Shown here: in pieces, positions 27,620 to 35,877 of the stretch
Numbering within the stretch: the first letter of the stretch is position 1
How the letters are laid out: each line of letters starts with the position of its first letter
Origin: an uncultured bacterium
GTDB lineage: Bacteria > Cyanobacteriota > Vampirovibrionia > Gastranaerophilales > Gastranaerophilaceae
DNA length: 64,000 bases
Direction: 5' to 3'
NCBI GenBank assembly: GCA_902462155.1
Contig: CABQAQ010000004.1
Span: 142,133-206,132, forward strand
The notes under the pieces: generated by a model
Database searches by the model: none
Told to the model about the DNA's origin: nothing
Seen by the model: the letters and a program-made list of their open reading frames with translations, nothing else
Translations under genes and position numbers: made by a program

Positions 27620-28343
27620 TTTTCTTGGAAAGTGTATACAATTTTTAAACAAAGTATTTAAATATATAAAGGAAGGGAATCTAACGATATGTAAAATTAT
27701 TCAACAGATTGCATCTATAAGTTATGATTCTCTTTCAATATCTTTAACTATAATTTTTATAGCAGCAACAGTTATAGCACTTCAGGTATCAAAGCAATTT
27801 TTAATTTCCGGAGCTGAAAGTTATGTTGGTGGATTCTTATCTGTAGCTCTTATAAGAGAAATAGCACCTGGTTTTGCTGCCTTAGCTATAAGTGCTAGAG
27901 CCGGTACTGCTATTTGTGCTGAAATAGCTAATATGCAAGTTACTGAACAGGTTGATGCTATAAAAACATTACATGTAAATCCTATTGGATATTATTTTTC
28001 TCCCAGAATCATTGCAGCTGCTATATCTGTTCCTATGGTCGTTATCATTGGTGAACTTGTAGGTATTCTTGGCGGTATGATTGTATCTTACTTTACTATT
28101 GAACTTCATCCTTATAGGTATATTAACTCTGTTTGGTTATTAATTTCTGCAAGAGATATTTATATAAGCATTTTTAAAGGCTTTATATTTGGAATTATCA
28201 TTGCTTTAGTATGTGCTACTCAAGGATACTTGACTTCTGGTGGAGCCAAAGATATAGGAGAATCTACTACAAAAGCTGCTATAAAATCTACTATCTATCT
28301 TCTTATTGCAGATTTTATTATTAATTTATTTTTCTATGTCTAA
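27612..28343 (+). CDS. MlaE-family ABC transporter permease
   Basis: The 243-residue permease has five or six hydrophobic helices and the MlaE family signatures LIREIAPGFAALAISARAGTA and GCTQG-like CATQGY near the C-terminus. MlaE forms the inner-membrane channel for phospholipid transport between the two membranes, with MlaF (ATPase) and MlaD (MCE) partners. Neither partner follows here. The next gene is convergent, so the system must be completed elsewhere. The ATG overlaps the ilvE stop by 8 bases (translational coupling). Confidence 0.9.
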   Translation: MISFLGKCIQFLNKVFKYIKEGNLTICKIIQQIASISYDSLSISLTIIFIAATVIALQVSKQFLISGAESYVGGFLSVALIREIAPGFAALAISARAGTAICAEIANMQVTEQVDAIKTLHVNPIGYYFSPRIIAAAISVPMVVIIGELVGILGGMIVSYFTIELHPYRYINSVWLLISARDIYISIFKGFIFGIIIALVCATQGYLTSGGAKDIGESTTKAAIKSTIYLLIADFIINLFFYV

Positions 28344-28369
28344 AAGATAAATTAATTAGTATCTTTTTT
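28342..28369. terminator. Bidirectional AT-rich terminator
   Basis: AAAAGATA (28342-28349) and TATCTTTT (28360-28367) form an 8-bp stem with A and T tracts on either side, between two convergent genes. Confidence 0.5.
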
Positions 28370-29378
28370 ATTTATTTCTATTTTCGATTACTACTCTAGG
28401 TTTTACAATTGAGTCTTTAACTTTATTTGCTAAATAAACTCCTATAGAGCTTAATGTTGCGGTTAAGAAATATGTTAAAAATCCAAGTGCATTTGATTTT
28501 GCAACTTTTTTAGCTAAATCCGGATTTAAGAATTCTTTTGCAAACTTATTACCTCTTAATGTAGCTAAACCTTCTTCAAGAAGCATTGGTAAAAATGCTA
28601 TAAAAGTTAGTTTACCAACATTTTCTTTAATAAATGTAGTTATTTTATCTAAAAAATTTTTATTTTTTTCATTAACACCTTTTTTAGTTTTAAATAATGC
28701 AATAACAGCCAACGGCAAAGCAAGCATTGATAATCGCCTTGATTTTTGAAGGAATCTTCCAACATTTGTAAAATTATCATTTATAGCATGTCCTGATTCA
28801 TGGAATACTGATAAGCTTAAATCTTTTTCAGGTAATATGATTTTTTTGCTATAATTAGTGTAACAAGCATTTAAACCAAATTTAAATTGATTTGCATTAC
28901 TAGCTGCAATACCTTTTTTTAAAGGTTTTGGCAAATATTTTAAAATACTATTATCTATTTCTTTTAACATTATGTCAAAAATATCTGAATAATTTTCAGA
29001 AGTTGATTTTATAATAGAAACACCTTTATTTTCTAGCCCTGTTTTTTTCATCGTTTCAATTGTTGCTTTATCTATTTGAAGTTTTTCATCTCTAGATAAA
29101 TTTTTACTAATATTTCTCATTCTTTGTACAATTATAGAGGAAATTAATTTGGCTTGTTTATTTATATAAGCATTTACTGTTAAACCTGCCATTACACCTA
29201 AAATAATCTTCCCTATACTCGGAGATTTATATTTTAATTCTTTTTTCGAATTTTTATCTTCTCTATTTGCAAAACTTACATTTTTACTATTAAAATAAGA
29301 ATTATTTTTATAATAATCTTTTTTATCATTATTATAGCGATAATTATTAATATTATAATCTACACTTAATAAAGTCAT
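28368..29378 (-). CDS. Putative membrane metalloprotease (HESGH motif)
   Basis: I do not recognise the family. The 336-residue protein starts with a Tyr/Asn-rich disordered stretch. It then has hydrophobic segments near residues 55-72, 215-229 and 297-317, with a moderately hydrophobic stretch near 256-268. Residues 191-200 read VFHESGHAIN, a HExxH zinc-protease signature. About 70 residues later LLEEGLA could supply the third Glu ligand, as in gluzincin-type enzymes. Family and substrate are unknown, and the motif alone can occur by chance. The gene is monocistronic and faces mlaE. Confidence 0.6.
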   Translation of the reverse strand: MTLLSVDYNINNYRYNNDKKDYYKNNSYFNSKNVSFANREDKNSKKELKYKSPSIGKIILGVMAGLTVNAYINKQAKLISSIIVQRMRNISKNLSRDEKLQIDKATIETMKKTGLENKGVSIIKSTSENYSDIFDIMLKEIDNSILKYLPKPLKKGIAASNANQFKFGLNACYTNYSKKIILPEKDLSLSVFHESGHAINDNFTNVGRFLQKSRRLSMLALPLAVIALFKTKKGVNEKNKNFLDKITTFIKENVGKLTFIAFLPMLLEEGLATLRGNKFAKEFLNPDLAKKVAKSNALGFLTYFLTATLSSIGVYLANKVKDSIVKPRVVIENRNK

Positions 29379-29465
29379 TTAGCTTAAATGTCTCTTTTCT
29401 GTTTTCACATTATTATAAAAATTAAAAATTTATTAAATTGATAGTTTTACCACATATATTAATAT

Positions 29466-29945
29466 TTATTTACATATAGTTAATCGCTCAAGCCATCTTA
29501 CAATACGAACTATTTTATTTTCATTTTCTTTATTTATTGAATCTACTAAAATAGTTCTAATTCCTAGTAACTTACCAACTAAAATATCTGTTAATGGTCT
29601 ATCACCTATTATCACAGCTTCTGACTTTTTTATATTATTATTTTCTAAATATTCTTTTATAAATTTTGGAGATGGTTTATTTGCATTTCCATATACTTCA
29701 AAAAAAGATATATTTTGAACTTTTTTTATATAATCTTCTGATTTATTATTACTCATAACACAGATTTTAAACTTTTGATTAATTTTATTCAAAAGATCTA
29801 ATGTTTTATCAGTATAGCACCCACTTTTAGATGTCATAATTGTGCTGTCTAAATCAAATATTAAAAGTTTTATATTCTCTTGATATAACAACTCATAATT
29901 AATATCATATACACATTCATAAATAAAATCAGGTTTAAGTATCAT
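29466..29945 (-). CDS. YqeG-family HAD phosphatase
   Basis: The 159-residue HAD-superfamily IIIA protein has motif I DLDSTIM, motif II MSNNKSE and motif III KPSP with IGDRPLTDI. These match YqeG, found widely in Firmicutes and Cyanobacteria; a phosphatidylglycerophosphate phosphatase role is known for plant and cyanobacterial relatives as I recall. It overlaps the upstream U32 gene by 11 bases, implying coupled translation. The substrate here is not determined from sequence. Confidence 0.85.
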   Translation of the reverse strand: MILKPDFIYECVYDINYELLYQENIKLLIFDLDSTIMTSKSGCYTDKTLDLLNKINQKFKICVMSNNKSEDYIKKVQNISFFEVYGNANKPSPKFIKEYLENNNIKKSEAVIIGDRPLTDILVGKLLGIRTILVDSINKENENKIVRIVRWLERLTICK

Positions 29946-31176
29946 TATTTTTTATACCTATAGTTCTTCCAAGCCCATATTTAGAATTTTCTATATCAGG
30001 ATCAAATTCTAAATAAACAACATCATTTGTATTAGCAACCTCAACATATTCATTTTTATCATTTAGTATATTTTTAACAGTTACTAAAAAAGAATTCGAA
30101 GGCGTAATTACTTCTATTTTATCGTTCTTCAAAATTTTATTTTTTATTACAACTTTATGTAAATTATCTTTTTGTTCGATAAATTCGCAAAGGAAATCAG
30201 CCCCGGCAAGACCTTTTGAAATATCATAACTATACCCTTGAGAGTTGTTATCCTCAATATAAAATCCTGTAGTATAACCTCTATTACCTATTTTTAATAT
30301 TTCATCCGTTAAATATTTTTGCTCAATACCTAAACCTTTTAAATAAGAATCAATAGCCATACGATAAGCTCGTGCTATAGCTGATACATAATAAAGGCTT
30401 TTAGTTCTTCCTTCTATTTTAAAAGAATCTACACCTATATCAATTAATTTTGGTATATAGTTAATTAACGCTAAATCTTTTGTAGAAAGTATATGAGATC
30501 CACGATTATCCTGAACAATTTCATAATATTGATTAGGACGAGTTTCCTCAACTAACTTATAACTCCATCGACAAGGTTGAGCACAATTACCAAGATTAGC
30601 TTTTCTCTCACCATCGGTCATATAATCACTTAATAAACATCTACCTGAGTAAGACATACATTGTGAGCCATGGACAAAAACTTCAAGTTCTATATCCGGT
30701 ACATTTTTTCTTATATTTTCAATTTGTAAAAGTGAAAGTTCTCTTGCTAAAATAACTCTTGTTGCACCTTGGTCTTTCCAGAATTTTACAGCCTCAGAAT
30801 TCAAAATATTTGTCTGAGTACTTATATGTATATCTGTTTTAGGCATATATTTTTTTACAAGATTCAAAATACCAAAGTCAGACACAATTACAGCATCAAC
30901 ATTAGCTTGAGATATTTTTTCTATTTGCTTTTCTAAATTTTTTATATCATCATCATAAGCAAAAATATTTAAAGTAAGATAAGTTTTTGCATTAAGACTA
31001 TGAGCCAAATCTACAGCAGTTTTGAGATTATCCGAAGTAATTAGCTTACCTTTTCTCATTGATCGTAAGCTAAAATCTACAATACCTAAATATACAGCAT
31101 CGGCTCCATACCTTATTGCATATTCTAATTTTTCTATACTTCCTGCCGGTAACAATAATTCTACTTTTTTATTCAT
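29935..31176 (-). CDS. U32 peptidase-family protein (TrhP-like)
   Basis: The 413-residue protein has the U32 N-terminal TIM-barrel start (LLPAGSIEKLEYAIRYGADAVYLG) and the cysteine cluster SQCMSYSGRCLLSDY, with NLGNCAQPCRW. In E. coli and Bacillus, relatives of this family (TrhP and RlhA) use these cysteines for RNA hydroxylation: TrhP makes 5-hydroxyuridine in tRNA, and RlhA modifies 23S rRNA. A similar RNA-hydroxylation role is plausible, and protease activity is doubtful. The next gene, yqeG, overlaps its end by 11 bases. Confidence 0.85.
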   Translation of the reverse strand: MNKKVELLLPAGSIEKLEYAIRYGADAVYLGIVDFSLRSMRKGKLITSDNLKTAVDLAHSLNAKTYLTLNIFAYDDDIKNLEKQIEKISQANVDAVIVSDFGILNLVKKYMPKTDIHISTQTNILNSEAVKFWKDQGATRVILARELSLLQIENIRKNVPDIELEVFVHGSQCMSYSGRCLLSDYMTDGERKANLGNCAQPCRWSYKLVEETRPNQYYEIVQDNRGSHILSTKDLALINYIPKLIDIGVDSFKIEGRTKSLYYVSAIARAYRMAIDSYLKGLGIEQKYLTDEILKIGNRGYTTGFYIEDNNSQGYSYDISKGLAGADFLCEFIEQKDNLHKVVIKNKILKNDKIEVITPSNSFLVTVKNILNDKNEYVEVANTNDVVYLEFDPDIENSKYGLGRTIGIKNNDT

Positions 31177-31320
31177 AATTTTTATTTTAAAACAAATAAG
31201 AATTATTTACTACCATTAATTTATTTAATAAAACTTAATCTTTGTTAATAATCGCTTTTTTTTTATACCTTTGTATTATAATTTAAGTAAATTATAAATA
31301 ATTGAAAAAAGGAGTATTTC

Positions 31321-32388
31321 ATGGAAATAGGTATGCCGAAAGCATTAATATATTACAATTATTACCCGTTTTGGCATGGTTTCTTTGAATATCTGGGAAT
31401 TAAAATAATATTATCAGATAATACAACAAAAAAAACTCTTTCAGATGGTGCTTTACTTGTTGTTTCTGAAACGTGTTTACCTATAAAAGTTTATGTAGGA
31501 CATATCATAAATCTTATTGACAAAGGTGTCGATAAAATTTTTGTACCTTCAATTCAATCAATTGCTCCTAAAATCTATAATTGTTCAAAGATAAGAGGTT
31601 TACCTGATCTAATAAAAAATGTTATTAAAAAACCTATAACTATAATTGATCCAACATTAGATAAATCAGAAGCTAATCAAGGTTTATATGAATTTTTAAT
31701 AGAATCTGTTAAACCTTTTGGTATTCAAGATATAAAAAAAATTAAAGAGGCTTCTAAACACGGTTGGCAAATATTTAATAATTTTCATGTTATGAGAAGA
31801 TCCGGGGTTAATTTTAAACAAGCTTTAAAATATGCTATTGATGGTAGAGTAATTATTCCTAGCTGCGAAAAAGAATATCCTATTAACATAGCTCTTATTT
31901 CTCATGGCTATAATATTTATGATGATCGTACTTCAATGAAAATCTTTGATAAATTAGATAATCTGGATGTAAAAGTATACACAGCTGAAAATTTATCTAT
32001 TCAACAAATGAAAGAAGGGATAAATGCTCTTGATGGTACTTTATATTGGGCTAATGAATATGAAATGACAGGTGCTGCCGGACATTTCCTTCAAGATAAT
32101 AAAATTGACGGCTTGATCACTATAACTGCTTTTGGGTGTGGACCTGATTCTATGATGATTTCTAAAATTAATAAATCTGTTAAGAAATTTAATAAACATA
32201 TTCTTAACTTAACTATTGATGAACAAACTGGTGAAGCTGGTTTTATCACAAGAATTGAAGCTTTTGTTGATATGTTATTTAGAAAAAAACGTGCTGATAT
32301 TATTAAAAATATCGATATAACTTCTGATAATAAATTACTCCAAAATGATACTAAAAAAATTAATTTATCTATATATGAAGATAGATAA
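31321..32388 (+). CDS. DUF2229 acyl-CoA dehydratase activase-related protein
   Basis: The protein matches the DUF2229 region found C-terminal to the HgdC/BcrAD-type ATPase in giant 2-hydroxyacyl-CoA dehydratase activase proteins. The visible motifs are an N-terminal MEIGMPKALIYYNYYPFW, SETCLPIKVYVGH and TAFGCGPDS. Conserved Cys residues suggest a 4Fe-4S cluster. No activase ATPase or dehydratase gene is next to it, so it is a stand-alone copy. GGAG lies eight bases before the ATG. The function is uncertain. Confidence 0.82.
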   Translation: MEIGMPKALIYYNYYPFWHGFFEYLGIKIILSDNTTKKTLSDGALLVVSETCLPIKVYVGHIINLIDKGVDKIFVPSIQSIAPKIYNCSKIRGLPDLIKNVIKKPITIIDPTLDKSEANQGLYEFLIESVKPFGIQDIKKIKEASKHGWQIFNNFHVMRRSGVNFKQALKYAIDGRVIIPSCEKEYPINIALISHGYNIYDDRTSMKIFDKLDNLDVKVYTAENLSIQQMKEGINALDGTLYWANEYEMTGAAGHFLQDNKIDGLITITAFGCGPDSMMISKINKSVKKFNKHILNLTIDEQTGEAGFITRIEAFVDMLFRKKRADIIKNIDITSDNKLLQNDTKKINLSIYEDR

Positions 32389-32431
32389 TAAAATTTTTTA
32401 TATTTAAATATCATATATAAAAATAATTTAT

Positions 32432-32468
32432 AAAAATGTGTAGCTGAAATTTCAACTACACATTTTTT
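32432..32468. terminator. Bidirectional terminator between DUF2229 gene and alaS
   Basis: The arms AAAAATGTGTAG and CTACACATTTTT flank an inner small stem with one mismatch. A and T tracts at the ends let it work for both convergent transcripts. Confidence 0.8.
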
Positions 32469-32486
32469 ATATTTTATAACTTTCTT

Positions 32487-35120
32487 CTAAGATAATTTTG
32501 TTAGAATATTTTTTTCAACGTCTAAGATCACCTCATTAAATTTATCTAAATTCTTAAAAGACCCTTGTGATATATTCTTCTTTCCACCGCCTTTTCCTTC
32601 GGCTACAGACAAAATTTCACTTAGAATGTTATTCGCTTGTATACCCTTTTCTATATAATTATCTGTTACACTAACAAATATAAAATTATTATCTCTATCA
32701 ATTTGTGATGTAATTATTAAAACTGAATTAGCTAATTTCTCTATAATCATAGGATAGATATTTTTTATGATAGATGGTTCAATATTTTTAACTTTTATTA
32801 TTGATAATTTGCCATCTTTTATTTCTTTTGAAGAACTTAATTGTGCAAATATTTTAGATTCTGCTACTTGAATTTTTAAATCTGATAAATGCTTTTGTAG
32901 ATTCTTATTTTCATCTAATAATTTATTCAATCTTGATGTTACTTCTGATGGCAAACATTTTAAGTTATATGCTACCTTATCTAAAATAAAGGCTTTTTCA
33001 TCTAAATATTTAATTGCAAATTCAGAGCATATTAACTCTATTCTTCTAACACCGCTTGATATAGCAAATTCTGATAGGATTTTTACAAGCTTCAATTCTG
33101 ATGTATTTTTAATGTGTGTACCTCCACAAAGCTCTTTTGATATATCACCTATTGTTACTACTCTTACATTATCTTCATATTTTTCGTCAAATAATGCCAT
33201 AGCACCTGTATTTTTTGCTTCTTCTATATTCATTATTATTGTTTTCTGATCTAAAGAATCTTTTATCCAAGTGTTTATATATGATTCTACTTTTGTAAGC
33301 TGCTCATCTGTTAAAGGTTTTGAATAAGAAAAATCAAATCTGGTTCTATTTTCATCGACTTGTGAACCTTGTTGTCTTACTTCATCACCTAACACTTTTA
33401 TTAATGCTGCTTGCAATAAATGACACGCCGTATGATGTGATGATAAATTTTTACGACGTTCTTCATTTACTTTAGCTGTAACTATTATATCTTTCTTTAA
33501 TTCTCCACTTAAAAGTTTTACTCTATGTACAAATAATTTGTTTACCTTAAAAACGCTAAGAACTTCTAAAGATAATTTACCAGAGCTTATTATCCCCATA
33601 TCCGAACTTTGTCCACCACTTTGTGCATAAAATGGAGTTTTATCTAAAATAACATCATAAATATTTTCTTCTTTTTCATCTAATTTTATAAAATCAAGTA
33701 TTTTAGAATCAATAGTACTTAAAGATTCATAACCAACAAAATTAGTTGATCCAAACTTATCTTCTATCTTTACATAAACAAGATCATCAGTAAGAATAAT
33801 TTTCTGAACAGCTTCTCTAGCTCTCTGTTTTTGTTTTTCCATTTCAACTTCAAAAGCTTTTACATCTACATCTATTCCTTTTTCTTTTGCAATTTCACAA
33901 GTTAATTCAAGAGGAAATCCAAATGTATCATATAACTTAAATGCTTCTTCTCCACTAATAAGTTTGTTATTTGATAATAATTCATTTAATAATTTTTCTC
34001 CACGAGATAAAGTTTGCTTAAATTTAAGTTCTTCTTCTTTTATTATTTCTTTAATTTTTTCTCTATTAGAATCAAGTTCAGGATATGCAGTGTTATAATT
34101 ATCAATTACAACATCCACAAGACTTGACAAGAATGGTAACTCTATATTTAAAATTCTACCATGTCTTAAAGCTCTTCTTAAGATCATTCTTAATACATAA
34201 TTCCGACCTTCATTGCCCGGTATTATTCCATCAGAGATCATAAATACTGAGCATCTTATATGATCTGTAATAATTCTTAATGAAACATCTTTCTTTTTAT
34301 CTGATAAGTACTCTACATTTGCAATCTTTGATACTTGATTTAAAATAGGAAACAATAAATCCGTTTCAAATGTAGAATTTTTATTTTGACAAACCATAGC
34401 AATACGCTCTAGTCCCATACCTGTATCTACATTTTTCTTTTCCAATGGAGTAAGATTACCTTGTTCATCTTGAAAATATTGCATAAATACAAGATTCCAA
34501 ATTTCAACCCATCTGTCACATTCGCAAGTAGTTATTGAACAATCATCACTACATTTATATTCTTCTCCTAAATCATAGTGTATCTCTGTACAAGGTCCAC
34601 AAGGCCCTGTAACTCCAGGAGGTCCCCAAAAATTATCTTTCTTTCCTTTTCTTATTATTCTATCTTTACTTATTCCTACATCTTTATTCCATATTTCAAA
34701 GGCTTCATCGTCATCATTATAAATTGTTATCCATAATCTATTTTTATCTAGCTTTAAATAATTAGTAACAAAATCCCAAGCCCAAGGAATCACATCTTTT
34801 TTAAAATAATCACCAAAACTAAAATTTCCTAACATTTCAAAAAAAGTATGATGTCTAGGTGTTCTTCCAACATTTTCTATATCAGAATCTTTACCTCCTG
34901 CTCTTGCACATTTTTGGCAAGTTGTTGCTCTTGGAGGATTATATTTCGGCTTTTCGTAACCTAAAAATATTGGGACAAATTGTAACATCCCCGCAGTTGT
35001 AAGTAATACTGTCGGATTGTCAGGTATTAAACTTGAACTCTTTTCTATTGTACATTGATGTTTTTCATTAAAAAATTTTAAAAATTTTTCTCTTATTTGA
35101 TTTCCTGTTAATTTTTCCAT
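32487..35120 (-). CDS. alaS: Alanyl-tRNA synthetase
   Basis: The full-length 877-residue AlaS has the class II catalytic core (FLKFFNEKHQCTIEKSSSLIP and RATTCQKCARAGGKD). The editing domain carries the SSHHTACHLLQAAL and ELCGGTHIKNT metal motifs. The C-terminal coiled-coil and C-Ala domain ends with GGGKKNISQGSF. All editing residues appear intact. The gene is transcribed after the pilO terminator on the same strand. Confidence 0.96.
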   Translation of the reverse strand: MEKLTGNQIREKFLKFFNEKHQCTIEKSSSLIPDNPTVLLTTAGMLQFVPIFLGYEKPKYNPPRATTCQKCARAGGKDSDIENVGRTPRHHTFFEMLGNFSFGDYFKKDVIPWAWDFVTNYLKLDKNRLWITIYNDDDEAFEIWNKDVGISKDRIIRKGKKDNFWGPPGVTGPCGPCTEIHYDLGEEYKCSDDCSITTCECDRWVEIWNLVFMQYFQDEQGNLTPLEKKNVDTGMGLERIAMVCQNKNSTFETDLLFPILNQVSKIANVEYLSDKKKDVSLRIITDHIRCSVFMISDGIIPGNEGRNYVLRMILRRALRHGRILNIELPFLSSLVDVVIDNYNTAYPELDSNREKIKEIIKEEELKFKQTLSRGEKLLNELLSNNKLISGEEAFKLYDTFGFPLELTCEIAKEKGIDVDVKAFEVEMEKQKQRAREAVQKIILTDDLVYVKIEDKFGSTNFVGYESLSTIDSKILDFIKLDEKEENIYDVILDKTPFYAQSGGQSSDMGIISSGKLSLEVLSVFKVNKLFVHRVKLLSGELKKDIIVTAKVNEERRKNLSSHHTACHLLQAALIKVLGDEVRQQGSQVDENRTRFDFSYSKPLTDEQLTKVESYINTWIKDSLDQKTIIMNIEEAKNTGAMALFDEKYEDNVRVVTIGDISKELCGGTHIKNTSELKLVKILSEFAISSGVRRIELICSEFAIKYLDEKAFILDKVAYNLKCLPSEVTSRLNKLLDENKNLQKHLSDLKIQVAESKIFAQLSSSKEIKDGKLSIIKVKNIEPSIIKNIYPMIIEKLANSVLIITSQIDRDNNFIFVSVTDNYIEKGIQANNILSEILSVAEGKGGGKKNISQGSFKNLDKFNEVILDVEKNILTKLS

Positions 35121-35208
35121 ACTTCATTATTGCCTTATTAATCTATTTTATCTACTATAAAATTTTACTATAAAAATTTCTTATGAAAAAGTTTTATATA
35201 ATAAATAA

Positions 35209-35246
35209 AAATATCCTCAAAAATTTTAAATTTTATAAGGATATTA
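35209..35246 (-). terminator. Intrinsic terminator after pilO
   Basis: On the minus strand, an AATATCCTTA arm and GAGGATATTTTTATTT form a stem with an AT-rich inner helix and a trailing T run, 28 bases past the pilO stop. It separates the pilus genes from alaS. Confidence 0.7.
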
Positions 35247-35273
35247 ATAATTTTACAATTATATTTTATTAGT

Positions 35274-35846
35274 TTATTTACTAGAATATAAATTAATTTT
35301 TATATTAATTATTAATAAAGTTTTATTTGCATAATATGGAGTAACTTCTAATTTTACTATATTAAGCAAATAAGGATATTTAAATATATCTTTTAAGAAG
35401 CCTTGTAAATTATTATAAGTACCAACCAAAGATAAATCAACAGAACATACGTTATATTTAATCGGATCATTCTGAACAAGAATATCATCTGAAGGATTTT
35501 CTGTATAATTTATAGAAATTATTCTTAAATTATTAAACTCTAAAAATTTTGTAATGTCTTCCATAACACTACTTAGAGCTACAATTGGACTTGTTGTATT
35601 ATATTCCGGTTTATAAACTTGCCTATCTAGATGTCTACCTCTTTCTTGTAATATTTGATTTCTTTTTTTGAATTCATCTACCTGCATTTGTAATTGATCT
35701 ACATTAGCTTGTTTTTCTACAACAATAGATCTAGATGGTATTATTTTTTTTAGCTCTGGTAAAGTATAATAAATACCTGCAAAAACTACTATAAGTATCA
35801 ATATAATATATAAAAAATATCTTTTAATTAACGATAAATGTTGCAC
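35274..35846 (-). CDS. pilO: Type IV pilus assembly protein PilO
   Basis: The 190-residue protein has a membrane helix at residues 10-28, a coiled-coil (VDQLQMQVDEFKKRNQILQERG) and a C-terminal ferredoxin-like domain (SINYTE, VDLSLVGTYNNLQGFLKDIFKYPYLL). This is the PilO architecture, bridging PilN and the outer-membrane secretin. A GTG start is supported by AAGGAAG about eight bases upstream. It follows the pilM-pilN fusion by 31 bases. PilP and the PilQ secretin are not here; a terminator follows. Confidence 0.85.
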   Translation of the reverse strand: MQHLSLIKRYFLYIILILIVVFAGIYYTLPELKKIIPSRSIVVEKQANVDQLQMQVDEFKKRNQILQERGRHLDRQVYKPEYNTTSPIVALSSVMEDITKFLEFNNLRIISINYTENPSDDILVQNDPIKYNVCSVDLSLVGTYNNLQGFLKDIFKYPYLLNIVKLEVTPYYANKTLLIINIKINLYSSK

Positions 35847-35877
35847 TATATAACTTCCTTCTTATATTTTCAATAAA

